From Nipponacmea schrenckii (taxonomy: Eukaryota > Mollusca > Gastropoda > Lottiidae), in contig JAUJPP010000011.1 in the NCBI GenBank assembly GCA_030562195.1, positions 1 to 64,000 on the forward strand: a DNA stretch of 64,000 nt. The letters run 5' to 3'. Of this stretch, positions 34,501-48,002 are shown in pieces. How positions within the stretch are numbered: the stretch's first letter is position 1; every line of letters starts with the position of its first letter. The position numbers were made by a program, and so were the translations under genes. Under the pieces are notes generated by a model. That model had not been told where the DNA came from. It did not search any database and saw only the letters and a list, made by a program, of their open reading frames with translations.

Positions 34501-37500
34501 CCACTGTTTTTGACGCCCCAAAAAGGGCTTAACTAAATACGATAATAGCCCCGAGAATTGACCGAAGATCACGTTTTTCACGAGATTTGGACCTCTCGTC
34601 GTGGTCTTGATTGTTTTTTTCAAGGTTAGAATCATTTCGACTATCGTTTAAAGCGAAAATGTAGAAAACTTCGGGGGACTTTTTTTCTCTCTCCATCTCA
34701 CAAAGTCCGATTTTCTTTTCCGTTCACGCTGAATGCCGTTTCGGTCACTGTGGGAGCCACGCGAGTAAGCAGTTTTGAGTGTCTAGTACTGCCTTGTCGC
34801 TTTTCGTTCGGTAAATCACCATCAAATTAGTTGTAACCACCCTAAAGCGCTGGTCGAGCACACAAAACACGACCTAAGAAACGATAAGAGTGAATACCGC
34901 TATTATGACGTCGTCTTGACTGTCTCCTTAAAGGTAACGTTATTGGTACATAGGCTTGTGGGGTATGTTTTTTTGGCGACGGGAATGCTAATTTAGGCCA
35001 ATAGAGACCAGAATTTGAAATTTGCTGCCCACTCCAGTCTTTCTGTGCACATTTTTGGCTCCATAACACTGTTTTTGACGTCATAATGCTTAACTTATAC
35101 GATAATAGCCCCGAGAATTGACCGAAGATCACGTTTTTCACGAGATTTGGACCTCTCGTCGTGGTCTTGATTGTTTTTTTCAAGGTTAGAATCATTTCGA
35201 CTATCGTTTAAAGCGAAATGTAGAAAACTTCGGGGGACTTTTTTTCTCTCTCCATCTCACAAAGTCCGATTTTCTTTTCCGTTCACGCTGAATGCCGTTT
35301 CGGTCACTGTGGGAGCCACGCGAGTAAGCAGTTTTGAGTGTCTAGTACTGCCTTGTCGCTTTTCGTTCGGTAAATCACCATCAAATTAGTTGTAACCACC
35401 CTAAAGCGCTGGTCGAGCACACAAAACACGACCTAAGAAACGATAAGAGTGAATACCGCTATTATGACGTCGTCTTGACTGTCTCCTTAAAGGTAACGTT
35501 ATTGGTACATAGGCTTGTGGGGTATGTTTTTTTTGGCGACGGGAATGCTAATTTAGGCCAATAGAGACCAGAATTTGAAATTTGCTGCCCACTCCAGTCT
35601 TTCTGTGCACATTTTTGGCTCCATAACACTGTTTTTGACGTCATAATGCTTAACTTATACGATAATAGCCCCGAGAATTGACCGAAGATCACGTTTTTCA
35701 CGAGATTTGGACCTCTCGTCGTGGTCTTGATTGTTTTTTTCAAGGTTAGAATCATTTCGACTATCGTTTAAAGCGAAAATGTAGAAAACTTCGGGGGACT
35801 TTTTTTCTCTCTCCATCTCACAAAGTCCGATTTTCTTTTCCGTTCACGCTGAATGCCGTTTCGGTCACTGTGGGAGCCACGCGAGTAAGCATTTTTTGAG
35901 TGTCTAGTACTCCCTTGTCGCTTTTCGTTCGGTAAATCACCATCAAATTAGTTGTAACCACCCTAAAGCGCTGGTCGAGCACACAAAACACGACCTAAGA
36001 AACGATAAGAGTGAATACCGCTATTATGACGTCGTCTTGACTGTCTCCTTAAAGGTAACGTTATTGGTACATAGGCTTGTGGGGTATTTTTTTTTTGGCG
36101 ACGGGAATGCTAATTTAGGCCAATAGAGACCAGAATTTGAAATTTGCTGCCCACTCCAGTCTTTCTGTGCACTTTTTTTGGCTCCATAACACTGTTTTTG
36201 ACGTCATAATGCTTAACTTATACGATAATAGCCCCGAGAATTGACCGAAGATCACGTTTTTCACGAGATTTGGACCTCTCGTCGTGGTCTTGATTGTTTT
36301 TTTCAAGGTTAGAATCATTTCGACTATCGTTTAAAGCGAAAATGTAGAAAACTTCGGGGGACTTTTTTTCTCTCTCCATCTCACAAAGTCCGATTTTCTT
36401 TTCCGTTCACGCTAAAGTGCCGTTTCGGTCACTGTGGGAGCCACGCGAGTAAGCAGTTTTGAGTGTCTAGTACTGCCTTGTCGCTTTTCGTTCGGTAAAT
36501 CACCATCAAATTAGTTGTAACCACCCTAAAGCGCTGGTCGAGCACACAAAACACGACCTAAGAAACGATAAGAGTGAATACCGCTATTATGACGTCGTCT
36601 TGACTGTCTCCTTAAAGGTAACGTTATTGGTACATAGGCTTGTGGGGTATGTTTTTTTGGCGACGGGAATGCTAATTTAGGCCAATAGAGACCAGAATTT
36701 GAAATTTGCTGCCCACTCCAGTCTTTCTGTGCACATTTTTGGCTCCATAACACTGTTTTTGACGTCATAATGCTTAACTTATACGATAATAGCCCCGAGA
36801 ATTGACCGAAGATCACGTTTTTCACGAGATTTGGACCTCTCGTCGTGGTCTTGATTGTTTTTTTCAAGGTTAGAATCATTTCGACTATCGTTTAAAGCGA
36901 AAATGTAGAAAACTTCGGGGGACTTTTTTTCTCTCTCCATCTCACAAAGTCCGATTTTCTTTTCCGTTCACGCTGAATGCCGTTTCGGTCACTGTGGGAG
37001 CCACGCGAGTAAGCAGTTTTGAGTGTCTAGTACTGCCTTGTCGCTTTTCGTTCGGTAAATCACCATCAAATTAGTTGTAACCACCCTAAAGCGCTGGTCG
37101 AGCACACAAAACACGACCTAAGAAACGATAAGAGTGAATACCGCTATTATGACGTCGTCTTGACTGTCTCCTTAAAGGTAACGTTATTGGTACATAGGCT
37201 TGTGGGGTATGTTTTTTTGGCGACGGGAATGCTAATTTAGGCCAATAGAGACCAGAATTTGAAATTTGCTGCCCACTCCAGTTTTTTTTTTTGGGGCTCC
37301 ATAACACTGTTTTTGACGTCATAATGCTTAACTTATACGATAATAGCCCCGAGAATTGACCGAAGATCACGTTTTTCACGAGATTTGGACCTCTCGTCGT
37401 GGTCTTGATTGTTTTTTTCAAGGTTAGAATCATTTCGACTATCGTTTAAAGCGAAAATGTAGAAAACTTCGGGGGACTTTTTTTCTCTCTCCATCTCACA

Positions 37501-40500
37501 AAGTCCGATTTTCTTTTCCGTTCACGCTGAATGCCGTTTCGGTCACTGTGGGAGCCACGCGAGTAAGCAGTTTTGAGTGTCTAGTACTGCCTTGTCGCTT
37601 TTCGTTCGGTAAATCACCATCAAATTAGTTGTAACCACCCTAAAGCGCTGGTCGAGCACACAAAACACGACCTAAGAAACGATAAGAGTGAATACCGCTA
37701 TTATGACGTCGTCTTGACTGTCTCCTTAAAGGTAACGTTATTGGTACATAGGCTTGTGGGGTATGTTTTTTTGGCGACGGGAATGCTAATTTAGGCCAAT
37801 AGAGACCAGAATTTGAAATTTGCTGCCCACTCCAGTCTTTCTGTGCACATTTTTGGCTCCATAACACTGTTTTTGACGTCATAATGCTTAACTTATACGA
37901 TAATAGCCCCGAGAATTGACCGAAGATCACGTTTTTCACGAGATTTGGACCTCTCGTCGTGGTCTTGATTGTTTTTTTCAAGGTTAGAATCATTTCGACT
38001 ATCGTTTAAAGCGAAAATGTAGAAAACTTCGGGGGACTTTTTTTCTCTCTCCATCTCACAAAGTCCGATTTTCTTTTCCGTTCACGCTGAATGCCGTTTC
38101 GGTCACTGTGGGAGCCACGCGAGTAAGCAGTTTTGAGTGTCTAGTACTGCCTTGTCGCTTTTCGTTCGGTAAATCACCATCAAATTAGTTGTAACCACCC
38201 TAAAGCGCTGGTCGAGCACACAAAACACGACCTAAGAAACGATAAGAGTGAATACCGCTATTATGACGTCGTCTTGACTGTCTCCTTAAAGGTAACGTTA
38301 TTGGTACATAGGCTTGTGGGGTATGTTTTTTTGGCGACGGGAATGCTAATTTAGGCCAATAGAGACCAGAATTTGAAATTTGCTGCCCACTCCAGTCTTT
38401 CTGTGCACATTTTTGGCTCCATAACACTGTTTTTGACGTCATAATGCTTAACTTATACGATAATAGCCCCGAGAATTGACCGAAGATCACGTTTTTCACG
38501 AGATTTGGACCTCTCGTCGTGGTCTTGATTGTTTTTTTCAAGGTTAGAATCATTTCGACTATCGTTTAAAGCGAAAATGTAGAAAACTTCGGGGGACTTT
38601 TTTTCTCTCTCCATCTCACAAAGTCCGATTTTCTTTTCCGTTCACGCTGAATGCCGTTTCGGTCACTGTGGGAGCCACGCGAGTAAGCAGTTTTGAGTGT
38701 CTAGTACTGCCTTGTCGCTTTTCGTTCGGTAAATCACCATCAAATTAGTTGTAACCACCCTAAAGCGCTGGTCGAGCACACAAAACACGACCTAAGAAAC
38801 GATAAGAGTGAATACCGCTATTATGACGTCGTCTTGACTGTCTCCTTAAAGGTAACGTTATTGGTACATAGGCTTGTGGGGTATGTTTTTTTGGCGACGG
38901 GAATGCTAATTTAGGCCAATAGAGACCAGAATTTGAAATTTGCTGCCCACTCCAGTCTTTCTGTGCACATTTTTGGCTCCATAACACTGTTTTTGACGTC
39001 ATAATGCTTAACTTATACGATAATAGCCCCGAGAATTGACCGAAGATCACGTTTTTCACGAGATTTGGACCTCTCGTCGTGGTCTTGATTGTTTTTTTCA
39101 AGGTTAGAATCATTTCGACTATCGTTTAAAGCGAAAATGTAGAAAACTTCGGGGGACTTTTTTTCTCTCTCCATCTCACAAAGTCCGATTTTCTTTTCCG
39201 TTCACGCTGAATGCCGTTTCGGTCACTGTGGGAGCCACGCGAGTAAGCAGTTTTGAGTGTCTAGTACTGCCTTGTCGCTTTTCGTTCGGTAAATCACCAT
39301 CAAATTAGTTGTAACCACCCTAAAGCGCTGGTCGAGCACACAAAACACGACCTAAGAAACGATAAGAGTGAATACCGCTATTATGACGTCGTCTTGACTG
39401 TCTCCTTAAAGGTAACGTTATTGGTACATAGGCTTGTGGGGTATGTTTTTTTGGCGACGGGAATGCTAATTTAGGCCAATAGAGACCAGAATTTGAAATT
39501 TGCTGCCCACTCCAGTCTTTCTGTGCACATTTTTGGCTCCATAACACTGTTTTTGACGTCATAATGCTTAACTTATACGATAATAGCCCCGAGAATTGAC
39601 CGAAGATCACGTTTTTCACGAGATTTGGACCTCTCGTCGTGGTCTTGATTGTTTTTTTCAAGGTTAGAATCATTTCGACTATCGTTTAAAGCGAAAATGT
39701 AGAAAACTTCGGGGGACTTTTTTTCTCTCTCCATCTCACAAAGTCCGATTTTCTTTTCCGTTCACGCTGAATGCCGTTTCGGTCACTGTGGGAGCCACGC
39801 GAGTAAGCAGTTTTGAGTGTCTAGTACTGCCTTGTCGCTTTTCGTTCGGTAAATCACCATCAAATTAGTTGTAACCACCCTAAAGCGCTGGTCGAGCACA
39901 CAAAACACGACCTAAGAAACGATAAGAGTGAATACCGCTATTATGACGTCGTCTTGACTGTCTCCTTAAAGGTAACGTTATTGGTACATAGGCTTGTGGG
40001 GTATGTTTTTTTGGCGACGGGAATGCTAATTTAGGCCAATAGAGACCAGAATTTGAAATTTGCTGCCCACTCCAGTCTTTCTGTGCACATTTTTGGCTCC
40101 ATAACACTGTTTTTGACGTCATAATGCTTAACTTATACGATAATAGCCCCGAGAATTGACCGAAGATCACGTTTTTCACGAGATTTGGACCTCTCGTCGT
40201 GGTCTTGATTGTTTTTTTCAAGGTTAGAATCATTTCGACTATCGTTTAAAGCGAAAATGTAGAAAACTTCGGGGGACTTTTTTTCTCTCTCCATCTCACA
40301 AAGTCCGATTTTCTTTTCCGTTCACGCTGAATGCCGTTTCGGTCACTGTGGGAGCCACGCGAGTAAGCAGTTTTGAGTGTCTAGTACTGCCTTGTCGCTT
40401 TTCGTTCGGTAAATCACCATCAAATTAGTTGTAACCACCCTAAAGCGCTGGTCGAGCACACAAAACACGACCTAAGAAACGATAAGAGTGAATACCGCTA

Positions 40501-43500
40501 TTATGACGTCGTCTTGACTGTCTCCTTAAAGGTAACGTTATTGGTACATAGGCTTGTGGGGTATGTTTTTTTGGCGACGGGAATGCTAATTTAGGCCAAT
40601 AGAGACCAGAATTTGAAATTTGCTGCCCACTCCAGTCTTTCTGTGCACATTTTTGGCTCCATAACACTGTTTTTGACGTCATAATGCTTAACTTATACGA
40701 TAATAGCCCCGAGAATTGACCGAAGATCACGTTTTTCACGAGATTTGGACCTCTCGTCGTGGTCTTGATTGTTTTTTTCAAGGTTAGAATCATTTCGACT
40801 ATCGTTTAAAGCGAAAATGTAGAAAACTTCGGGGACTTTTTTTCTCTCTCCATCTCACAAAGTCCGATTTTCTTTTCCGTTCACGCTGAATGCCGTTTCG
40901 GTCACTGTGGGAGCCACGCGAGTAAGCAGTTTTGAGTGTCTAGTACTGCCTTGTCGCTTTTCGTTCGGTAAATCACCATCAAATTAGTTGTAACCACCCT
41001 AAAGCGCTGGTCGAGCACACAAAACACGACCTAAGAAACGATAAGAGTGAATACCGCTATTATGACGTCGTCTTGACTGTCTCCTTAAAGGTAACGTTAT
41101 TGGTACATAGGCTTGTGGGGTATGTTTTTTTGGCGACGGGAATGCTAATTTAGGCCAATAGAGACCAGAATTTGAAATTTGCTGCCCACTCCAGTCTTTC
41201 TGTGCACATTTTTGGCTCCATAACACTGTTTTTGACGTCATAATGCTTAACTTATACGATAATAGCCCCGAGAATTGACCGAAGATCACGTTTTTCACGA
41301 GATTTGGACCTCTCGTCGTGGTCTTGATTGTTTTTTTCAAGGTTAGAATCATTTCGACTATCGTTTAAAGCGAAAATGTAGAAAACTTCGGGGGACTTTT
41401 TTTCTCTCTCCATCTCACAAAGTCCGATTTTCTTTTCCGTTACGCTGAATGCCGTTTCGGTCACTGTGGGAGCCACGCGAGTAAGCAGTTTTGAGTGTCT
41501 AGTACTGCCTTGTCGCTTTTCGTTCGGTAAATCACCATCAAATTAGTTGTAACCACCCTAAAGCGCTGGTCGAGCACACAAAACACGACCTAAGAAACGA
41601 TAAGAGTGAATACCGCTATTATGACGTCGTCTTGACTGTCTCCTTAAAGGTAACGTTATTGGTACATAGGCTTGTGGGGTATGTTTTTTTGGCGACGGGA
41701 ATGCTAATTTAGGCCAATAGAGACCAGAATTTGAAATTTGCTGCCCACTCCAGTCTTTCTGTGCACATTTTTGGCTCCATAACACTGTTTTTGACGTCAT
41801 AATGCTTAACTTATACGATAATAGCCCCGAGAATTGACCGAAGATCACGTTTTTCACGAGATTTGGACCTCTCGTCGTGGTCTTGATTGTTTTTTTCAAG
41901 GTTAGAATCATTTCGACTATCGTTTAAAGCGAAAATGTAGAAAACTTCGGGGGACTTTTTTTCTCTCTCCATCTCACAAAGTCCGATTTTCTTTTCCGTT
42001 CACGCTGAATGCCGTTTCGGTCACTGTGGGAGCCACGCGAGTAAGCAGTTTTGAGTGTCTAGTACTGCCTTGTCGCTTTCGTTCGGTAAATCACCATCAA
42101 ATTAGTTGTAACCACCCTAAAGCGCTGGTCGAGCACACAAAACACGACCTAAGAAACGATAAGAGTGAATACCGCTATTATGACGTCGTCTTGACTGTCT
42201 CCTTAAAGGTAACGTTATTGGTACATAGGCTTGTGGGGTATGTTTTTTTGGCGACGGGAATGCTAATTTAGGCCAATAGAGACCAGAATTTGAAATTTGC
42301 TGCCCACTCCAGTCTTTCTGTGCACATTTTTGGCTCCATAACACTGTTTTTGACGTCATAATGCTTAACTTATACGATAATAGCCCCGAGAATTGACCGA
42401 AGATCACGTTTTTCACGAGATTTGGACCTCTCGTCGTGGTCTTGATTGTTTTTTTCAAGGTTAGAATCATTTCGACTATCGTTTAAAGCGAAAATGTAGA
42501 AACTTCGGGGGATTTTTTTTCTCTCTCCATCTCACAAAGTCGATTTTCTTTTCCGTTCACGCTGAATGCCGTTTCGGTCACTGTGGGAGCCACGCGAGTA
42601 AGCAGTTTTGAGTGTCTAGTACTGCCTTGTCGCTTTTCGTTCGGTAAATCACCATCAAATTAGTTGTAACCACCCTAAAGCGCTGGTCGAGCACACAAAA
42701 CACGACCTAAGAAACGATAAGAGTGAATACCGCTATTATGACGTCGTCTTGACTGTCTCCTTAAAGGTAACGTTATTGGTACATAGGCTTGTGGGGTATG
42801 TTTTTTTGGCGACGGGAATGCTAATTTAGGCCAATAGAGACCAGAATTTGAAATTTGCTGCCCACTCCAGTCTTTCTGTGCACATTTTTGGCTCCATAAC
42901 ACTGTTTTTGACGTCATAATGCTTAACTTATACGATAATAGCCCCGAGAATTGACCGAAGATCACGTTTTTCACGAGATTTGGACCTCTCGTCGTGGTCT
43001 TGATTTTTTTTTTTCAAGGTTAGAATCATTTCGACTATCGTTTAAAGCGAAAATGTAGAAAACTTCGGGGGACTTTTTTTCTCTCTCCATCTCACAAAGT
43101 CCGATTTTCTTTTCCGTTCACGCTGAATGCCGTTTCGGTCACTGTGGGAGCCACGCGAGTAAGCAGTTTTGAGTGTCTAGTACTGCCTTGTCGCTTTTCG
43201 TTCGGTAAATCACCATCAAATTAGTTGTAACCACCCTAAAGCGCTGGTCGAGCACACAAAACACGACCTAAGAAACGATAAGAGTGAATACCGCTATTAT
43301 GACGTCGTCTTGACTGTCTCCTTAAAGGTAACGTTATTGGTACATAGGCTTGTGGGGTATGTTTTTTTGGCGACGGGAATGCTAATTTAGGCCAATAGAG
43401 ACCAGAATTTGAAATTTGCTGCCCACTCCAGTCTTTCTGTGCACATTTTTGGCTCCATAACACTGTTTTTGACGTCATAATGCTTAACTTATACGATAAT

Positions 43501-43660
43501 AGCCCCGAGAATTGACCGAAGATCACGTTTTTCACGAGATTTGGACCTCTCGTCGTGGTCTTGATTGTTTTTTTCAAGGTTAGAATCATTTCGACTATCG
43601 TTTAAAGCGAAAATGTAGAAAACTTCGGGGGACTTTTTTTCTCTCTCCATCTCACAAAGT
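31552..43660. repeat. 559/560-bp satellite array, homogeneous part (about 21 units)
   Basis: Tandem head-to-tail copies. The anchor TAAAGCGCTGGTCGAGCACA recurs every 559 or 560 bp (for example 32191, 32750, 38200, 38760, 39320, 39880, 40440). The one-base length difference is mainly GAGTTCTAG in the early copies against GAGTGTCTAG in later ones. Copies are almost identical. Each unit has a perfect TGACGTCA (31866-31873 in the first) and a second GACGTC. A 117-codon minus-strand frame recurs in each copy, but copies this similar give no evidence of selection for coding. It matches no snRNA, 5S rRNA, tRNA or histone sequence I know. Confidence 0.95.
34430..34841. repeat. Shortened, scrambled satellite unit
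   Basis: After a normal start the unit shows TAAATTGCTGGGCCC and a low-complexity stretch around GGAAAGGCAAAAATTTTTGCC, then rejoins the normal unit at CGATAATAGCCCCGAG. The anchor-to-anchor distance is about 408 bp instead of 560. It may be a rearranged unit or a local consensus error. Confidence 0.8.
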
Positions 43661-46600
43661 CCGATTTCTTTCGTTCACGCGAATGTTGGTCACTTGGGGA
43701 CGCGAGTACTTTTGATTCAGTACTCCTTGTCTTTTCGTTCGGTAAATCCCATCAAATTGTTGTAACCACCCTAAAGCGCTGGTCGAGCACACCACGACCT
43801 AAGCGATAGGTGAATACCGCTATTATGACGTCTCTTGACTGTCTCCTTAAAGGAACGTTAGGACATAGGTGTGGGGTATGTTTTTTTGGCGACGGGAATG
43901 CTAATTTAGGCCAATAGAGACCAGAATTTGAAATTTGCTGCCCACTCCAGTCTTTCTGTGCACATTTTTGGCTCCATAACACTGTTTTTGACGTCATAAT
44001 GCTTAACTTATACGATAATAGCCCCGAGAATTGACCGAAGATCACGTTTTTCACGAGATTTGGACCTCTCGTCGTGGTCTTGATTGTTTTTTTCAAGGTT
44101 AGAATCATTTCGACTATCGTTTAAAGCGAAATGTAGAACTTCGGGGGACTTTTTTTTCTCTCCATTACAATCATTTCTTTTCGTTCACGCGAATGCCGTT
44201 TCGGTCACTGTGGGACCACGCGAGTAAGCAGTTTGAGTTCTAGTACTGCCTTGTCGCTTTTCGTTCGGTAAATCACCATCAAATTAGTTGTAACCACCCT
44301 AAAGCGCTGGTCGAGCACACAAAACACGACCTAAGAAACGATAAGAGTGAATACCGCTATTATGACGTCGTCTTGACTGTCTCCTTAAAGGTAACGTTAT
44401 TGGTACATAGGCTTGTGGGTAGTTTTTGGCGACGATGCTATTGGCAATAACCAAATTTAATTGTCCCACCCCTCGTGACACCCAAACACGTTTTGACGAT
44501 AAGTTAATAACGTAATAGCCCCGAATTCCAAGTACGTTTTCGAATTGGCTTGTGGGTTGTTTTTTTCAGGGAATCATTTGCATCGTTTAAAGCGAAAATA
44601 GACTTCGGGACTTTTTTTCTCCATCACTGTTTTTCGTCATAATGCCTTTCGTATGGGGACACCGAGTCGTTTTGAGTGTCTGTCTGCCTTGTGTTTTTTC
44701 GGTAAATCACTCAATTGTTTAACACCTAAACCTTCGGACAAACCCCTAACTAAAAATCCGATTTCTTCTACGCTCAAAGGTACGTTATTGGACAGCGGGG
44801 GAGTTTTTTTGCGACGGGATGCTTTTGGCCATAAACCAAATTTAATTTGTCCCACCCAGCTCTGGTTTGGCCCAAACACGACCTAAGTAACTATAGATAA
44901 TACCCCAAATGACCGAGACGTTTTTAGAGTTTGGACCTCTGTGGGTTGTTTTTTTTTCAAGGGAATCATTTGCCTTAAAGCAAAATTGAATTCGGGGACT
45001 TTTTTTCTTTCCTCCAAAATGTTTTTCCGTTAGCTAATCCGTTTGCCGGGAGCCCGGAGTAACGTTTTAGGTTGACTCCTTGTCGTTTTCTTCGGTAAAT
45101 CACTCAAATGTTTAAACCCAAAGGCTTCGGACAAACCCCTAAAAACAAAAGTGATCCCTTTTCGTCGCTGATGCCTTAGGTAACTTTTGGACAAGGCTGT
45201 GGGAGTTTTTTTGGCGACGGGATGCTTTTGGCCATAAACCAAATTTAAATTTGTGCCCACCCAGCTTTCGGCACACCAAACACGTTTTTGACGATAAGAA
45301 TTATACGATAATAGCCCCGAATTGACCGAAGATCACGTTTTTACAGATTGGCTTGTGTGTTTATGTTTTTTTCAAGGGAATCATTTCGACTATTAAAGCG
45401 AAAATGTGAAACTTCGGGGGACTTTTTTTCTCTCCCATCTCCAAACATTTTTTTTCCGTTAGCTAATGCCTTTCGGTATGGGAGCCCGGATAAGCAGTTT
45501 TGAGTTTGACTCCTTGTGCTTTTGTTTAATCAATAAATTATTGACCACCCTAAAGCGGTGAGAAAAACCGAGAACTTATCCCTATTAAGTCGTTTCTTTC
45601 CTTAAAGGTAACGTTTTGGTACTGTTGGGGGTAGTTTTTTTGGCGACGGGTGCTTTTGGCCATAGAACCAATTAAATTTGTGCCCACCCAGCTCTGGCCA
45701 GCCCAAACACGTTTTTGACGATAAGTTAATAACGTAATAGCCCCGTTGACCGTCCTTTTAAGTTTGGACCTCTGTGTGGTTGTTTTTTTTTCAAGGTTGA
45801 ATCATTTGACATCGTTTAAAGCGCAACTCGGACTTTTGCTCATACAGTTTTTTCTTTTACTTACGTAATGCCGGATTGACCGAGACAGTTTGAGTTTGAC
45901 TCCTGTGTTTGTTGTTTTCAGTAAATATTTACACTAAAGCGATGAGAAAACTCGGGGACTTTTTTTCCCTATTACGTCGTTTCTTTCCTTAGTAACGTTG
46001 GTCATGTGGGGGGGTAGTTTTGGGCGATGCTTGCCTGGACACATAAATGTGACCACCTAAGGCTGTGGCCCAAACACGCTAGACGATATGATACCTATAG
46101 ATGCTGATTCCTAGTACGTTTGAATGGCTTGTGGGTTGTTTTTTTGCAGAATCATTTGCATAAGCAAATTGAATTCGCATTTTTTTTCTCCATACAGTCG
46201 ATTTCTTACGTGTTTCTCACTGAGCCCGATGTTTTTGGTGTCTGAATGCCGTTTCGGAATACGACCAATAGTTGAACCACCTAAGGTGTCTCTCAAAAAC
46301 ACCTAAAAATAGGTGTAACCTATAACGTCGCTGAGTCCCTAAAACGTTATGAATAGGTGGGATGTTTTTTTGGCGCGTATCTTTGCAAAACCAGAATTTG
46401 AAATTTGTGCACTGTTTTTGTGCACATTTTTGGCTCATAAACGTTTTTGATCTATGCTAACTTATCTATGCCCAATTGCCAGACACGTTTTGAGTTTGGA
46501 CCTCTGTCGTGTCTTGATTGTTTTTCAAGGTTAAAATCACTTTTCGATGACAATCGGGTGATTTTTTTTTATACAATTTCGATTTCTTAGATTAGACTTC

Positions 46601-47279
46601 GGGGGACTTTTTTTCTCTCTCCATTCACAAGTCCGATTTTCTTTCCGTTCACCTGAATCCGTTTCGGAAATCCTGAGCCACGCGAGTAAGCAGTTTTGGT
46701 GTCTAGTACTCCTTGTCGCTTTTCGTTCGAAATCACCATAAATTAGTGTAACACCCTAAAGCGCTGGTCGAGCAAAAAACCACCTAAAAACGATAATGAA
46801 TACCGCTATTATGACGTCGTCTTGACTGTCTCCTTAAAGGTAACGTTATTGGTACATAGGCTTGTGGGGTATGTTTTTTTGGGACGGGAATGCAATTTAG
46901 GCCAATAGAGCCGAATTTGAAATTTGCTGCCCCTCCAGTCTTTCTGGACATTTTTGGCTCCATAAACTGTTTTTGACGTCTAATGCTTACTTATACGTAA
47001 TACCCAGAATTGACCAATCCGTTTTTCAAGCGATAAGACCACTGGGTTTGATTGTTTTTTTCAGTGAATCATTTCGACTATCGTTTAAAGCAAAATGTAG
47101 AAAATTCGGTGACTTTTTTTCTCTCCGATCACAAATCCGATTTTTTTTCCGTTCACGCTTTGCCGTTGTCACTTGGACCACGCGAGACCAGTTTTGGTGT
47201 CTAGTACTCCATACGCTTTTCTTCGGAAATCACCATCAAATTATTGTAACACCCTAAGCGCTGTCGACAAACAGCTACA
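43661..47279. repeat. Degraded end of the satellite array
   Basis: The same satellite remains recognisable (CTTTTTTTCTC, GGCGACGGGATG, TAGCCCCGA, AAAGCGAAAAT), but units are shortened to roughly 390-510 bp and full of small deletions and substitutions, worst at about 44440-46580 and milder on both sides. Homopolymer stretches such as TTTTTTT survive best. It could be an old, diverged array edge or an unpolished, badly aligned consensus. Confidence 0.88.
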
Positions 47280-47779
47280 NNNNNNNNNNNNNNNNNNNNN
47301 NNNNNNNNNNNNNNNNNNNNNNNNNNNNNNNNNNNNNNNNNNNNNNNNNNNNNNNNNNNNNNNNNNNNNNNNNNNNNNNNNNNNNNNNNNNNNNNNNNNN
47401 NNNNNNNNNNNNNNNNNNNNNNNNNNNNNNNNNNNNNNNNNNNNNNNNNNNNNNNNNNNNNNNNNNNNNNNNNNNNNNNNNNNNNNNNNNNNNNNNNNNN
47501 NNNNNNNNNNNNNNNNNNNNNNNNNNNNNNNNNNNNNNNNNNNNNNNNNNNNNNNNNNNNNNNNNNNNNNNNNNNNNNNNNNNNNNNNNNNNNNNNNNNN
47601 NNNNNNNNNNNNNNNNNNNNNNNNNNNNNNNNNNNNNNNNNNNNNNNNNNNNNNNNNNNNNNNNNNNNNNNNNNNNNNNNNNNNNNNNNNNNNNNNNNNN
47701 NNNNNNNNNNNNNNNNNNNNNNNNNNNNNNNNNNNNNNNNNNNNNNNNNNNNNNNNNNNNNNNNNNNNNNNNNNNNNNN
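47280..47779. other. Assembly gap (500 N)
   Basis: Exactly 500 undetermined bases between the degraded satellite and a partial C-family unit. Confidence 0.99.
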
Positions 47780-48002
47780 TGCATTTAACAAATACAAGTC
47801 ACGCAGTTTGAATAGCAGACAGCAACAGGTAGTTTGTGGCATGTTGCCTTCTTAGAGAATAATCGAATGTGAAATTCGAAAAAAAAAAAAAAAAAAAAAA
47901 AAAAAAACATTTCGAAAACAAAGCAGTGCGTTCGATGAACGCACTGCAAAAAAAAACATTTCGAAAACAAAGCAGTGCGTTCGAAGAACGCACTGCAACT
48001 AG
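47780..48002 (+). repeat. C-family unit C3, 3' end only
   Basis: Starts in the C-family 3' body (TGCATTTAACAAATACAAG), then poly-A 47879-47907 and two consecutive GCAGTGCGTTC hairpin modules (47923-47947 and 47972-47996, loops GAT and GAA), then AACTAG. The rest of the unit lies in the gap. Confidence 0.9.
47923..47996 (+). repeat. Two tandem C-type stem-loops of C3
   Basis: Hairpins 47923-47947 and 47972-47996 have the same 11-bp arms with loops GAT and GAA. Both are preceded by CATTTCGAAAACAAA, so the duplicated piece is spacer plus hairpin. Confidence 0.9.

Noticed and set aside
31552..47279. 5S rRNA, snRNA, tRNA or histone tandem cluster
   Set aside because: No match to the conserved sequences of these genes that I can recall on either strand of the 560-bp unit.
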